A stretch of 64,000 bases of DNA from Labrys sedimenti (GCF_034424805.1 NZ_JAXOUF010000001.1:1116001-1180000), one strand, 5' to 3'. Numbered from the stretch's first letter, positions 9,414 to 19,588 are shown. Numbers and translations are program-made. The notes: a model not told the origin generated them from the sequence alone.

Positions 9414-9477
9414 AAAATTGCGGGCAGAGGCCCGTAGGGGCGGCCGCCTTCTCGCTCAGACGCGGTACAGCCGATGC

Positions 9478-11499
9478 TCAGGAAAGACCGATGATGTCGC
9501 TGCTTTGCAAATTGACCGTGCCCTGGATCGCGATCTGAAAATCCGCCTTCTTGTCACCGTTTATATCGCCCTGGAGCATGGTCTGCCCACCCTGGAAGAT
9601 ATAACGCAGTTCACCCGACGAGCCGGTGAAATCGCTATTGGCGATCAGGCTGTGGAACTCCTGAAAACCGGCTACCGAACTGTTGGCGTCGATGCTGCTG
9701 AGGTCGATCTTGTCCTCGCCTTGGGTGAAGTCCATGATCGTGTCGGTTGCCGCCCGGGTCAATCCGCTGTCCTTGACACCCAGCAGCTTGAAAATGTCGT
9801 TGCCGCCCTCCCCCCAGAGGATATCGGCCCCAACGCCGCCGGCAATGATGTCGTTGCCGTCATTGCCGTGCAGCGTTTCTGCGATCGCTCCACCGACGAT
9901 AGTATCATTGCCGGAAGTGCCCCACACGATCTCGAAACCCTTCACATTCTCGCTGCCGCCGGATGTGCCGAAGGTTGCGGTCTGAGCATTCAAGCCGAGA
10001 GCCGCCGTGGTGCCAAGATTGATATTGAGGGGGTCCGTCGTATCAGAAGCAACAGCGAAGACGTCTATCCCGGTGCCGCCGTCCACCTTATCGGTACCGC
10101 CGTCGTTGGAGGCGAAATAGACGTCATTGCCCGCACCGAGGCCATATATGTCGTTACCGGCCTGATCGTGGACATATTCGACACTGGCGCCACCGACAAA
10201 GGTATCGTTGCCCGCCCCCAGATAGAAATCGCCGGTCACCAGACCGGCACCGGACTCGGTGAATTTGTCGTTGCCAGCTCCGGTCTGGACATCGCCGTAG
10301 ATGGTACCGCTGTTGGTGATGGTATTGCCGCCATCGCCACCATAGACGCCCCTATAGATCGTCTTGCTGTTGGTGAGGGTGTTGACACCCTCGCCCAGAT
10401 CGATGCCGTCGACGCTGCCCGAATTGGTAATCTTGTCGTTGCCGTCGCCAGCCGAAATGAAACCGTAGATCACGCCGGTGTTGGTCGCCGTATCATCACC
10501 CGTACCCAGCCAGACGGCGCCATCGATCTCCTTGCCGTTGGTAAGGCTGTCATTGCCGGCGCCGAGGTCCAACGCGCCCTGGAAGTACTGGTCGCTTCCG
10601 GCGTCATAGCCATAGGCCGCGTCGCCGACGATCAACCCCGTATTGCTGATGACGTCGGCTCCCAAACTTCCAAGTATCGTCCCGTACAACTTTCCTGAAT
10701 TCTTGATGGTGCTATTGCCTTGCCAGAGGCCTATCGAAACCTGGATATCCCGCTGACTATCATCTGCGAAAGTCAGGAGTTGATCATTTCCAATTACAAT
10801 GCCGGAGTTCGTAACGGCATTCTTGCCCTCGTTGATCAAGATCGAACCATCGATCTCCCCAGTATTCGTGACGGTATTACCAGCGGTCGGGACTCCGAGG
10901 GAATTCAGCGGAGCCGCGCCAAAAAGACCGATATCGCCCTGAATCAGCTTGCTGTTGGTGATGCTGCCAAGCCCGCTGGACCGAATGGCATAGCCACTAT
11001 CCGTAGAAATCGTCCCAGCGTTCGTCACCGTCAATATCGCAGCGCTGTTATTATAGATTCCGAAATCACCACCAGAGATGGTCGCGCCTGCCAGGTTTTT
11101 TACGGAAATTTTTGCGTTGGAATAGAGATTGCTTCCTGAACCGCCGACATAATAGACAGCTCCCGCATCCCCCCGGATAATTCCGGAATTTGCGACATCC
11201 AAGGCCGCATTTGTTCCGATGCCGTAGAGGGAACCGTAGATGGAGCCTTCCGCTCCCACATTGACCTTTGTCGTTACAAGGGTGCTCGTGGCCGGCGCGT
11301 TCACGGCAAGGCCGTCTCCTTGCAGGCCGCCGACCCCGCCATTGATCGTTACAGTCCAGGGGCCTCCGTCGAGCTGAAGCCCCAGACTGTCGGCGGAAAT
11401 AATGTAGGAATCCAAATTTACCTTGTAGGTGCTTCCGGCTGCACCCGCCGCGAAGACGCTGTCATGGGTGATACCGGTTGGAAGTACAATGTTGCTCAT
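9478..11499 (-). CDS. Secreted RTX/calcium-binding beta-roll protein
   Basis: Predicted type I secretion substrate of 673 residues. From about residue 40 to 440 it carries beta-helix-like repeats rich in N-(S/T)-G-x-I and G-x-G-N-D units (TNSGSVDGI, GAGNDKFTESG). Around residues 530-570 there are classic RTX nonapeptides (HGNDGNDIIAGG, LWGEGGNDIF) that bind calcium and fold outside the cell. The last 100 residues resemble serralysin-type C-termini ending in FQIAIQGTVNLQSSDIIGLS, the usual uncleaved secretion signal. There is no N-terminal signal peptide. ATG 11499 is preceded by AGGA; an upstream in-frame start at 11559 lacks support. The divergent HlyB/HlyD genes are its probable exporter. 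Confidence 0.88.
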   Translation of the reverse strand: MSNIVLPTGITHDSVFAAGAAGSTYKVNLDSYIISADSLGLQLDGGPWTVTINGGVGGLQGDGLAVNAPATSTLVTTKVNVGAEGSIYGSLYGIGTNAALDVANSGIIRGDAGAVYYVGGSGSNLYSNAKISVKNLAGATISGGDFGIYNNSAAILTVTNAGTISTDSGYAIRSSGLGSITNSKLIQGDIGLFGAAPLNSLGVPTAGNTVTNTGEIDGSILINEGKNAVTNSGIVIGNDQLLTFADDSQRDIQVSIGLWQGNSTIKNSGKLYGTILGSLGADVISNTGLIVGDAAYGYDAGSDQYFQGALDLGAGNDSLTNGKEIDGAVWLGTGDDTATNTGVIYGFISAGDGNDKITNSGSVDGIDLGEGVNTLTNSKTIYRGVYGGDGGNTITNSGTIYGDVQTGAGNDKFTESGAGLVTGDFYLGAGNDTFVGGASVEYVHDQAGNDIYGLGAGNDVYFASNDGGTDKVDGGTGIDVFAVASDTTDPLNINLGTTAALGLNAQTATFGTSGGSENVKGFEIVWGTSGNDTIVGGAIAETLHGNDGNDIIAGGVGADILWGEGGNDIFKLLGVKDSGLTRAATDTIMDFTQGEDKIDLSSIDANSSVAGFQEFHSLIANSDFTGSSGELRYIFQGGQTMLQGDINGDKKADFQIAIQGTVNLQSSDIIGLS

Positions 11500-12048
11500 G
11501 GAAAATTCCTGGACTGCGCTCAGTTGGCGATGGAATACCTGATATCCAAGCCACTTCACCTATCGGCTTGGCAGTGAGAACGACCGCGAGCATACATGAC
11601 GTCTGGTATCCATGCGATGGCTTTACTCTGGCTCCATGCAAATATTTTCAAGCCATAGAAAAAATACCCCTTACAGCAAAATGTGAATTTTACAAAATAA
11701 AACAACGTTCAATATTTAGTCTAATTTATTTAAATCTCTCCTTGCAAAGATTTATCACTCCAAAGATAACATCAAAATTTATTATAAAATTATTTCAAGA
11801 CATTGGAATTAATTACAAAAAACGGCAAGCCTGCCGTTTGCCATTTATACAAACTTGCTTGCCAATTAATGATTTGGTCCTTTAACGACCTTTCTTTGTA
11901 ATGTACTGTAAAATCGTTGTGTTGTCGCAACGGCGGCGTTGTCAGTTGGTCGCAAGATTAAACCCGGATCGAATTGGCGATGGTCGGTTAGTTTGCGTTC
12001 CTTGCCACTGCGAGCATTTGCGACTACGTCCCCCGAGGTCTTCAATTC
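11500..12048. promoter_or_regulatory. Extremely AT-rich divergent intergenic region of the type I secretion locus
   Basis: No gene is visible in these 549 bases. From about 11640 to 11900 GC content falls far below the rest of the window: 11701-11760 has 16 G/C in 60 and 11761-11820 has 10 in 60. The region separates the RTX gene (minus) from the ABC transporter gene (plus), so both promoters should lie here. AT-rich tracts of this sort are typical targets of xenogeneic silencers and of MucR/Ros-type regulators in this order. I could not assign specific -35/-10 elements. Confidence 0.6.
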
Positions 12049-14223
12049 ATGAATGAAATATCACAGAGCACGGGAGAGCCAGAGAAACTCGACTCCGGCC
12101 TCGCTGCGCTGTGCGGTGTGGCGAACTATTTCCGAATTGCAGCCGATCCCATGCATATGCGCCGAGAGCTTGCGCTGGGAAACAGGGAGAGCACCCATGT
12201 CGATCTGGTGCGGGCTGCAGCCATCGTGGGTCTCAAGGCGCGCACCATCAATGCGGCCAAGGCCAAGCGCCTGCAGTCCATACCGGTGCCGGCCATCGTC
12301 AAACTGCGGGACGGTGGCTATGCCATTTATGGAGGCCTGATGGCCTCCGGAGACTATCGGCTGGTCGATCCCGTCACGCGCGTGGCACGCGGCGTGTCGG
12401 TGGAAGACCTGCTCGGTCAGATCGAGGCGGACGTCATCCTGGTTGCCCGCCGTCTCAAGGGCCCTGGCATCGATCCGAAAGCCTTCAGCCTGCGCTGGTT
12501 CCTGCCGTCGATCTGGCGCTACCGCAAGCCACTGGCCCATGTCCTGGTTGCATCGATCTTCGTGCAGATCTTCGCGTTGATCACACCGCTCTTCTTCCAG
12601 GTGATCGTCGACAAGGTCCTGGTGCATCAGGGCTATTCGACGCTCCTCGTGCTGGTCCTCGGCCTGGTCATCATCGGTATCTTCGACGTCTCGCTGCAAT
12701 ATCTGCGCACCTATGTCCTTTCGCATACGACGAGCCGCATTGATGTCGAGCTTGGCCGGCGCCTCTTCCATCACCTCTTGCGCTTGCCGCTCGGCTATTT
12801 CGAGACGAGAGCGGCAGGCCAGACCGTCGCCCGTGTGAGGGAACTCGAGACTATACGCTCCTTTCTGACAGGCCAGGGCCTGTTCTCCGCGATCGACCTG
12901 TTCTTCACCTTCATCTTCATTGCCGTTCTCTTCCTCTATTCTTGGAAGCTGACGCTGATCGTCATCGCGGCGATCCCGCTCTATTTGATCATCACCCTGC
13001 TGGTGCGCCCGCATCTGCGCGACAAGGTCAAGCAGAAGTTCAACACGGGAGCAGAAAGCCAGCAATTCCTGGTCGAGACCGTGGTGGGCATCCAGACGCT
13101 CAAAGCCGCGGCCGTCGAGCCGGCAACCCAGTTGCAGTGGGAGGAGCGACTCGCCGCCTATGTCCGCACGGCCTTCGACGCGACGCTCCTGGCGAGCGTC
13201 GGCCAGAACGCCATTCAATATGTCAGCAAGCTGATGACCGCCGCCCTGCTCTTCTTCGGCGCCATGGCCGTGATCCGCGGCGAGATCACGGTAGGCGAAC
13301 TCGTCGCCTTCAACATGATCTCCGGGCAGGTGATGCAACCCATCCTGCGCCTGTCGCAACTGTGGCAGGATTTCCAGCAGGTGCAGGTTTCCGTCGAAAG
13401 GCTGGGAGATATTCTCAACACCGTTCCGGAACATTCACCCCGGATGCCGTTGGCGCTGCCGACGCCGCGCGGACAGATCGCCTTCCGGAACGTATCCTTC
13501 CGCTACAGGGCCGGTTTGCCGGAAGTCCTCAAAACCATCACCTTGCAGATCAATCCGGGCGAGGTGATCGGCATTGTCGGTCCGTCGGGTTCGGGCAAGT
13601 CGACGTTGACCAAGCTGATCCAGCGTCTCTATACGCCGGTGGAAGGACAGGTCTTTCTCGACGGAGCCGATATTTCACAGGTCGACCCGGCTTGGCTGCG
13701 CAGCAATATCGGCGTGGTCCTGCAGGAAAACCTGCTGTTTCACCGTTCGGTTCACGACAATATCGCCTTGGCCAATCCGACCATGTCACGCGGCACGGTG
13801 ATGCAGGTCGCACGCCTCGCCGGCGCCGACGAGTTCATCAGCAAACTGCCGAGCGGCTACGAAACCATCATCGAGGAACGCGGCGCCAATCTCTCGGGTG
13901 GACAAAGGCAGCGCCTCGCCATCGCCCGCGCCTTGGCGACAAACCCGCCGATCCTCATCTTCGACGAGGCCACGAGCGCCCTCGACTATGAAAGCGAGCG
14001 TGTCATCCATCGTAACATGCGACAGATCGTCAAGGGACGCACGGTCATCATCATCGCCCACCGGCTCGCCGCCGTCAGGAACTGCAACCGCATCATCAGC
14101 ATGGCCGATGGGCGCATTGTCGAGATCGGCACGCATGACGCATTGGTGGCGAGGAAAGGCGGTCTCTATGCTCATCTGTGGGCGCTGCAGACCAGCCAGG
14201 CGAGTGGAGAGGACGTATCGTGA
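12049..14223 (+). CDS. Type I secretion ABC transporter, HlyB-like
   Basis: Inner-membrane ATPase of a type I secretion system, 724 residues. Residues 1-130 form a C39-peptidase-like domain in which the usual catalytic cysteine is replaced by serine (LDSGLAALCG where active enzymes have DCG), so it is a non-cleaving substrate-docking domain as in HlyB. Membrane helices occupy about 155-430. The ATPase has Walker A GPSGSGKST (about 511), signature LSGGQRQR (about 615), Walker B ILIFDEATSALD (about 635) and the H-loop in IAHRLA (about 670). A GAGG ribosome site precedes ATG 12049. The HlyD-like gene overlaps its stop. The outer-membrane TolC partner is not in the window. Confidence 0.93.
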   Translation: MNEISQSTGEPEKLDSGLAALCGVANYFRIAADPMHMRRELALGNRESTHVDLVRAAAIVGLKARTINAAKAKRLQSIPVPAIVKLRDGGYAIYGGLMASGDYRLVDPVTRVARGVSVEDLLGQIEADVILVARRLKGPGIDPKAFSLRWFLPSIWRYRKPLAHVLVASIFVQIFALITPLFFQVIVDKVLVHQGYSTLLVLVLGLVIIGIFDVSLQYLRTYVLSHTTSRIDVELGRRLFHHLLRLPLGYFETRAAGQTVARVRELETIRSFLTGQGLFSAIDLFFTFIFIAVLFLYSWKLTLIVIAAIPLYLIITLLVRPHLRDKVKQKFNTGAESQQFLVETVVGIQTLKAAAVEPATQLQWEERLAAYVRTAFDATLLASVGQNAIQYVSKLMTAALLFFGAMAVIRGEITVGELVAFNMISGQVMQPILRLSQLWQDFQQVQVSVERLGDILNTVPEHSPRMPLALPTPRGQIAFRNVSFRYRAGLPEVLKTITLQINPGEVIGIVGPSGSGKSTLTKLIQRLYTPVEGQVFLDGADISQVDPAWLRSNIGVVLQENLLFHRSVHDNIALANPTMSRGTVMQVARLAGADEFISKLPSGYETIIEERGANLSGGQRQRLAIARALATNPPILIFDEATSALDYESERVIHRNMRQIVKGRTVIIIAHRLAAVRNCNRIISMADGRIVEIGTHDALVARKGGLYAHLWALQTSQASGEDVS

Positions 14224-15665
14224 GCACGACCTCACTCTCCCCTGCACGCAAGCGGCCCGTACCGCGGCGATCCGATCAGGAGTTCCTGCCAGCGGCGCTC
14301 GAGATTCTGGAAACCCCGGCATCTCCGGCAAGGCTGGCGCTGCTACTGCTCATCTGTGGTTTCCTAGCCAGCGCCCTGGCCTGGTCCTATTTCAGCCGGA
14401 TCGACATCTTTGCCGTCGCTGCCGGCAAGATCCGGCCGATCGGCCAGATCAAGACCATCGAGCCTCTGGAAACGGGACGCATTCAGGCGATCCGGGTCGA
14501 CAATGGCGCGCATGTGAAGGCTGGGGACATCCTCGTTGAACTCGACACCGTCGAGACCGAGGCCGACGTCGGCAACATCGCGGCAAGCCTGGCCGCTTAT
14601 CAAGCCGAAGCCGTGCGGCGGCGGGCAGCGATCGAAACTGCTGAGAAGAACATCATCGATGTGGCCCCCGCTATCCCATGGCCCGAGGCCATTCCCGCCA
14701 ATGTGCGCGTGCGCGAAGAACAAGTGCTGCGCGATGACCTGGCGAGCCTGCGCGCCGAGCTGAGCAGCTTGACGGCCAAGAAAGCGGTGAAGACGGCGGA
14801 ACGTGATCGGCTGATCGCCACCACGACCTCCCAGGCGGCCCTGATAGAAACCCTGCAGAGCCGGGTCGACATGAGAAACACGCTGATGGAGAAGAATGCC
14901 GGCACGCGCACAAACTTGTTTGACGCGCTCCAGGCTCTCCAGTCGGAAAAATCCGCCCTCGCCGCCAATAATGGCTGGCTGGAGCAGGCGAAGGCCGAGA
15001 TGGTCACTTTCGCGGTTGAGGCCACCAAGATTCGGGATGCCTTCATCAGCGACAACTCCCAGAAAAAGGCGAATGCCGAACGCCAGGCCGACGACCTCAG
15101 CCATCGCCTGATCAAGGCGAAGGCGAGCCTCGAACACAAGACCTTGACCAGCCCGATCGACGGCACCGTGCAGTCCGTCTCCGTGACTACCATCGGCCAG
15201 GTCGTGACCACAGGCCAGGAATTGATGCGGGTGGTCCCGGCCAATGCCACGCTCGAAATCGAAGCCTATGTGGAGAACAAGGACATCGCTTTCGTCCATA
15301 AGGGGCAGGAGGCCATCGTCAAGGTGGAGGCCTTTCCGTTCACCCGCTATGGAACGATCTCCAGCCTCGTGACGCATGTCGCCGCCGACTCCATCCCTGC
15401 GCCGGAAGCACAGCGCGCAGAAGGCGACCCGACGCAGGCCATTCGACAGCAGGATATGTTTGCCGGCGCTTCGAGGGTTCAGGCACTCGTCTATCCCGTC
15501 ACGCTCACCCCCTCGGCCACCTTCATCGCGGCAGACGGCAACCAGGTGCCGCTCGGAGCAGGCATGACGGTAAGCGTCGAGATCAAGACAGGCAGCCGGC
15601 GCATCCTGGAATATCTCTTCTCGCCCCTTGTCGAGGTGTCATCCCAGGCGATGCGCGAGCGTTGA
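14220..15665 (+). CDS. Type I secretion membrane-fusion protein, HlyD-like
   Basis: Periplasmic adaptor that links the ABC transporter to a TolC channel. The 481-residue protein has one N-terminal membrane helix (about 38-58, LALLLLICGFLASALAW), a biotinyl-lipoyl-like half motif (KTIEPLETGRIQAI), a long alpha-helical hairpin rich in Ala/Glu/Lys (about 120-320), and the C-terminal HlyD signature region with TLTSPIDGTVQSV and GAGMTVSVEIKTG. The GTG start at 14220 overlaps the transporter stop as GTGA, with GGAGAGG just upstream. It converges with comEC, leaving about 40 bases. Confidence 0.93.
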   Translation: MSTTSLSPARKRPVPRRSDQEFLPAALEILETPASPARLALLLLICGFLASALAWSYFSRIDIFAVAAGKIRPIGQIKTIEPLETGRIQAIRVDNGAHVKAGDILVELDTVETEADVGNIAASLAAYQAEAVRRRAAIETAEKNIIDVAPAIPWPEAIPANVRVREEQVLRDDLASLRAELSSLTAKKAVKTAERDRLIATTTSQAALIETLQSRVDMRNTLMEKNAGTRTNLFDALQALQSEKSALAANNGWLEQAKAEMVTFAVEATKIRDAFISDNSQKKANAERQADDLSHRLIKAKASLEHKTLTSPIDGTVQSVSVTTIGQVVTTGQELMRVVPANATLEIEAYVENKDIAFVHKGQEAIVKVEAFPFTRYGTISSLVTHVAADSIPAPEAQRAEGDPTQAIRQQDMFAGASRVQALVYPVTLTPSATFIAADGNQVPLGAGMTVSVEIKTGSRRILEYLFSPLVEVSSQAMRER

Positions 15666-15706
15666 TCCGCGGCGCGGAGAACCAAGGCGCCTCCCCTGGA
15701 AATATG

Positions 15707-18022
15707 TCAGTCATCAGCATTCGGCTGCGGAGGTCCCAGATCTGCGTCGGGGATAGCGGAGCCCTGAGGCGGATCGACAAGTGGAGCCTTTGCAGCGGGC
15801 GGTGCAACACTGGAAGCCGGCCTCGTCCTGGCGGGAGCCCACGGGCGGGAACCCTCGAGGTCACGCGCCGTGACGATGCGCCAAGTGAGGCGGCCATCGT
15901 CGCCGCGGGGGCCGGCATAGAGCGCGATCGAGCCGGCCGCGCGGATCAGCTCGCGGTCCAGTGTCAGGCCAAGCGCGGCACAACGGGCACCGATCGAAAC
16001 CGGCCCGGCCAGGACGCTGACGCGACCGCAATCCTCTTCGGCAGCGTTGCTGGTCTTGTCGAGCATGAAGACCCCGCCGTCCTCGATAGGCGCAGAACAT
16101 CCTTCCCTGTCACAGAGGCGCCGTGCCGCCAGAGTGGGATCTTCGGGCTTGCGCCGATCACCCATCGCCAGCAGCCATTGCTGAACGGTGAAAGCGTCGG
16201 ACCGCTGCGCCAGCACCGTCAACTGATCGCCCTTGCGGACGAGAGCCGCATAGCCGTTGGAGCCGAACAGAGCCACCGGCAGCGGCGCTGTCGCGGCCAG
16301 GGCAATGCCCCCGCCAAGGGGCAGCAAGGCCAGCAAAGCGAGACGCGTGCGCAGGATAGTCAGCACAACCAGCGTCAGGGCGAATAATCCGAGAGCAACG
16401 GACGAAAATTGCGGCATCACGAGGTCGGAACCGGGCCAAGTAGCAACCGAACGGGCCACCTGCATGAACAAGCCGACCGCCCAGCCCATCGCCTGCCAGA
16501 ATGGAGCGCCATAGCCGAACGGCTCGGCCACCAGCGCCAGCATGGCGAGTGGCATGATCAGGAAGGAAACGATGGGAGTCGCGACGAGGTTGGAAGCCAG
16601 TGACTGCAGGGTGAGGCGATGGAAATGAAAGGCGGAAAACGGTGCCGTGGCAAGCGAGGCGACGATCGTCGTCAGCATCATGGCAAGCACCAGGGTTACC
16701 GCTCCTCCAATAGCCCTCTCCCACGCCATCGTGGGTTTCTCTCGCTTACGCCGGCTCCATTGCTCATGTGCGATCACCAGCATTGCCACCGCCGCAAAGG
16801 ACATCTGGAAGCTCGGCCCCAGCAACTGCTCCGGCGTGGTCAGCAGCACGAAGCTTGCAGCGAGGGCGACGTTGCGCCGGGTGATGGCATTGCGCCCCAG
16901 CGCCACGGCCAGCAGCACGATGGCCGTCATCAGGAAGGAACGAACGGTCGCGACCTCGGCACCGGAAAACAGCGTATAGGCCGCGGCCGGCAGCAGAGAG
17001 AGCATCGCGGCGAGTTCCTTGGTGCCCCGATAGAGCACAATACGGCGCGACAAGGCCAACACGGCGCGGATGAGGCCAAACAGCCCGCCCGCAAACAGGG
17101 CCATGTGCAGCCCGGAAATCGAAACAACATGGTAGAGGCCGGAAGCACGCAGTGCATCATTGGCATCGCCGGGTATTTGGCCGCGTTTGCCGGTAACCTG
17201 CGATGCTGCGATCGCCCCATTCTCCCCCTGTATCGTCTCGACGATCCGCCCGGTCAGATGGTTGCGCTGCCGGTCGATCCAGATGGTGAAGACCTCCGCC
17301 CAGCTCGCTTCGACCGGGCTGGCGGCAGGTGAGATCTTGCCCGCTGCGAAGCCAACGCCACCAATGCCGTCAAAGAAGGCATCGCGTGCAAAGTCGTAAC
17401 CGCCCGGCAAGGCAGGTGATGGTGGCGGCCGCATGATGGCCTTGAGGCTGATGCTGTCACCGGCCTCAATTTCGCTGCCCTTGCGGACCGTGAGGCGAAT
17501 GCGAGCCGGCATGGCGGCAGGCTCCAGTTTCTCCACCGAGACCGGCCGGATGACGATGCGGGCACTGCTGCCCAAGCGAGGCTCGACCGAAAGGACAAGC
17601 CCCGTGACGGTTCCCGCCATCGACCGCGAAAGCTGCGGCGCGGCGACGCTCATCGTGCGAAGCTTGGCAGAACAAAAACCTGCTCCTACGGCCGCCAGGC
17701 AGACCAGGCTGACATGCAGCCACCAGCGCGCCCGCAAGCCATAGGCGAGGCAGGCCGTGCCCACGGTGAGGAGCGCGGGCAAGACAAGACTGGGCTCTTC
17801 CGGTGCGGCGAAATAGGCGATGACACCCAGGCCCAGAAAGATCGGAACGACGAGAGCAAGCTCGAAGGCGGCCATCTCGGCCGCAAGCCCGGCCGCCAGC
17901 CAGGCCAGCAGTTGTTGCAGCCCCTGCCCGAACAGCATACCGCCGGGCAGCGCCAATCCCCGCTGTCCCGGCCTTCCACCGAGGACACCAACTCGCGTGC
18001 GGCCCCGATCATTCTCAGGCAA
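15707..18022 (-). CDS. comEC: ComEC/Rec2-family DNA uptake channel
   Basis: Polytopic inner-membrane protein related to the channel that admits single-stranded DNA in natural transformation. It has 771 residues: an N-terminal group of helices, a DUF4131-like soluble stretch (about 140-290) and the competence core with the diagnostic VVSISGLHMALFAGGLF, then further helices. The C-terminal third is short and proline/alanine-rich, without a clear metallo-beta-lactamase domain, as in other alphaproteobacteria. The longest frame begins at TTG 18022; ATG 17938 is an alternative start. It lies divergent from gltX. Other competence genes are not nearby, so competence is not implied. Confidence 0.88.
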   Translation of the reverse strand: MPENDRGRTRVGVLGGRPGQRGLALPGGMLFGQGLQQLLAWLAAGLAAEMAAFELALVVPIFLGLGVIAYFAAPEEPSLVLPALLTVGTACLAYGLRARWWLHVSLVCLAAVGAGFCSAKLRTMSVAAPQLSRSMAGTVTGLVLSVEPRLGSSARIVIRPVSVEKLEPAAMPARIRLTVRKGSEIEAGDSISLKAIMRPPPSPALPGGYDFARDAFFDGIGGVGFAAGKISPAASPVEASWAEVFTIWIDRQRNHLTGRIVETIQGENGAIAASQVTGKRGQIPGDANDALRASGLYHVVSISGLHMALFAGGLFGLIRAVLALSRRIVLYRGTKELAAMLSLLPAAAYTLFSGAEVATVRSFLMTAIVLLAVALGRNAITRRNVALAASFVLLTTPEQLLGPSFQMSFAAVAMLVIAHEQWSRRKREKPTMAWERAIGGAVTLVLAMMLTTIVASLATAPFSAFHFHRLTLQSLASNLVATPIVSFLIMPLAMLALVAEPFGYGAPFWQAMGWAVGLFMQVARSVATWPGSDLVMPQFSSVALGLFALTLVVLTILRTRLALLALLPLGGGIALAATAPLPVALFGSNGYAALVRKGDQLTVLAQRSDAFTVQQWLLAMGDRRKPEDPTLAARRLCDREGCSAPIEDGGVFMLDKTSNAAEEDCGRVSVLAGPVSIGARCAALGLTLDRELIRAAGSIALYAGPRGDDGRLTWRIVTARDLEGSRPWAPARTRPASSVAPPAAKAPLVDPPQGSAIPDADLGPPQPNADD

Positions 18023-18157
18023 AGGCGCCCCCGCCGCTACCGTCCGATGAAACCCTGTGCTAAAGCCCCAAGCTTATTGATGTGATCCGGGTTAGCCAAG
18101 AGCTCAACGCTCCTCCGCCCTGATCCGCCCCACCCTTCCTTGGAATTGCCAGCTTCG

Positions 18158-19588
18158 ATGTCCACTCCCGTCGTTACCCGCTTTGCTCCTTCCCCTACCG
18201 GCTTTCTCCACATTGGCGGTGGCCGCACGGCTCTGTTCAACTGGCTTTTTGCCAGGGCCAAGGGCGGCAAGATGCTGCTGCGCATCGAGGACACCGATCG
18301 CGAACGCTCGACCGATGCCGCCATATCAGCCATCCTGGACGGCCTGGCCTGGCTCGGCCTCGACTGGGACGGGGACCCGATTTTCCAGTTTGCCCGCGCG
18401 GCCCGTCATCGCGAGGTCGCCGAGTCGATGCTCGCCCAGGGCAAGGCCTATTATTGCTACGCCACCCAGCAGGAGCTCGAGGAGATGCGCGAGCTCGCCC
18501 GCAAGGAAGGGCGTCCGCCGCGCTATGACGGTCGCTGGCGCGACCGCGACCCGGCCACCGCCCCCAAGGACGTCAAGCCGGTGATCCGCCTGCGTGCCCC
18601 TATCGAGGGCGAGACCGTCATCCATGACGACGTCCAGGGTACCGTGCGCTGGGCCAACAAGGATCTTGACGATCTCGTCCTGCTGCGCTCCGACGGCACG
18701 CCGACCTATATGCTGGCCGTGGTGGTCGACGACCACGACATGGGCATCACCCACATCATTCGCGGCGACGATCATCTCACCAATGCCGCCCGCCAGAAGC
18801 AGATCTATGAAGCCATGGGTTGGGAAGTGCCGCATATGGCGCATATTCCACTGATCCATGGGCCTGATGGTGCCAAGCTCTCCAAGCGCCATGGCGCGCT
18901 CGGCGTCGATGCCTATCGCGCCATGGGTTACCTCCCGGCGGCCATGCGCAATTATCTGGTGCGCCTGTCCTGGAGCCACGGCGACCAGGAGGTGTTCACC
19001 ACCAAGGAGATGATCGAGCATTTCGATACGGGTGCCATCGGCAAATCAGCCGCGCGCTTCGATTTCAAGAAGCTCGAAAATCTCAACGGCATCTATATGC
19101 GCAACTCGACGGATGAGGAGTTGCTCGCCGCCATCGACCAGTTGCTGCCCCATCTTCCCGATGGCCCGGTGCTCGCCGCCCAGCTTGCCGCCGGCAACGG
19201 CGCCAAGCGTTCTCAACTGCTCGCGGCCATGTCGGGTCTCAAGGAGCGTGCCAAAACGCTGGTGGAACTGCTGGACGGCGCCAGTTTCCTGTTTGTCTCG
19301 CGCCCCCTTCCGCTGGATGACAAGGCCAAGGCCATGCTGAGCGAGGAAGCACGGGCGACCATCGCCATGCTGTTGCCCCGTTTCGAAGCGCTGACCGAGT
19401 GGAACGCAACGGCGACCGAGGCGACGGTACGGGCTGCAGCCGAGGAAACCGGCGCCAAGCTCGGCTCCCTTGCCCAGCCGCTGCGCGCCGCCCTCACCGG
19501 CCGCACCACCTCCCCGCCCGTCTTCGACGTGCTGGCCGTGCTCGGCCGCGAGGAGAGCCTGGCCCGCCTCAGAGACCAGGTCGGCTGA
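18158..19588 (+). CDS. gltX: Glutamyl-tRNA synthetase
   Basis: Class I aminoacyl-tRNA synthetase that charges tRNA-Glu (in alphaproteobacteria often also tRNA-Gln, for later amidation). It has 476 residues. The HIGH-type motif is in RFAPSPTGFLHIGGGRTALFNW at the N-terminus and the KMSKS-type motif is KLSKRHG at about residues 241-247. The C-terminal anticodon-binding helical domain is complete. ATG 18158 is preferred over TTG 18140, since the family starts a few residues before VVTRFAPSP. The comEC-gltX-gltA-lpxB neighbourhood is conserved in the order. Confidence 0.97.
   Translation: MSTPVVTRFAPSPTGFLHIGGGRTALFNWLFARAKGGKMLLRIEDTDRERSTDAAISAILDGLAWLGLDWDGDPIFQFARAARHREVAESMLAQGKAYYCYATQQELEEMRELARKEGRPPRYDGRWRDRDPATAPKDVKPVIRLRAPIEGETVIHDDVQGTVRWANKDLDDLVLLRSDGTPTYMLAVVVDDHDMGITHIIRGDDHLTNAARQKQIYEAMGWEVPHMAHIPLIHGPDGAKLSKRHGALGVDAYRAMGYLPAAMRNYLVRLSWSHGDQEVFTTKEMIEHFDTGAIGKSAARFDFKKLENLNGIYMRNSTDEELLAAIDQLLPHLPDGPVLAAQLAAGNGAKRSQLLAAMSGLKERAKTLVELLDGASFLFVSRPLPLDDKAKAMLSEEARATIAMLLPRFEALTEWNATATEATVRAAAEETGAKLGSLAQPLRAALTGRTTSPPVFDVLAVLGREESLARLRDQVG

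Noticed and set aside
9418..10698. A 426-codon plus-strand frame opposite the RTX gene
   Set aside because: Repeats in it mirror the RTX repeats on the other strand; no ribosome site.
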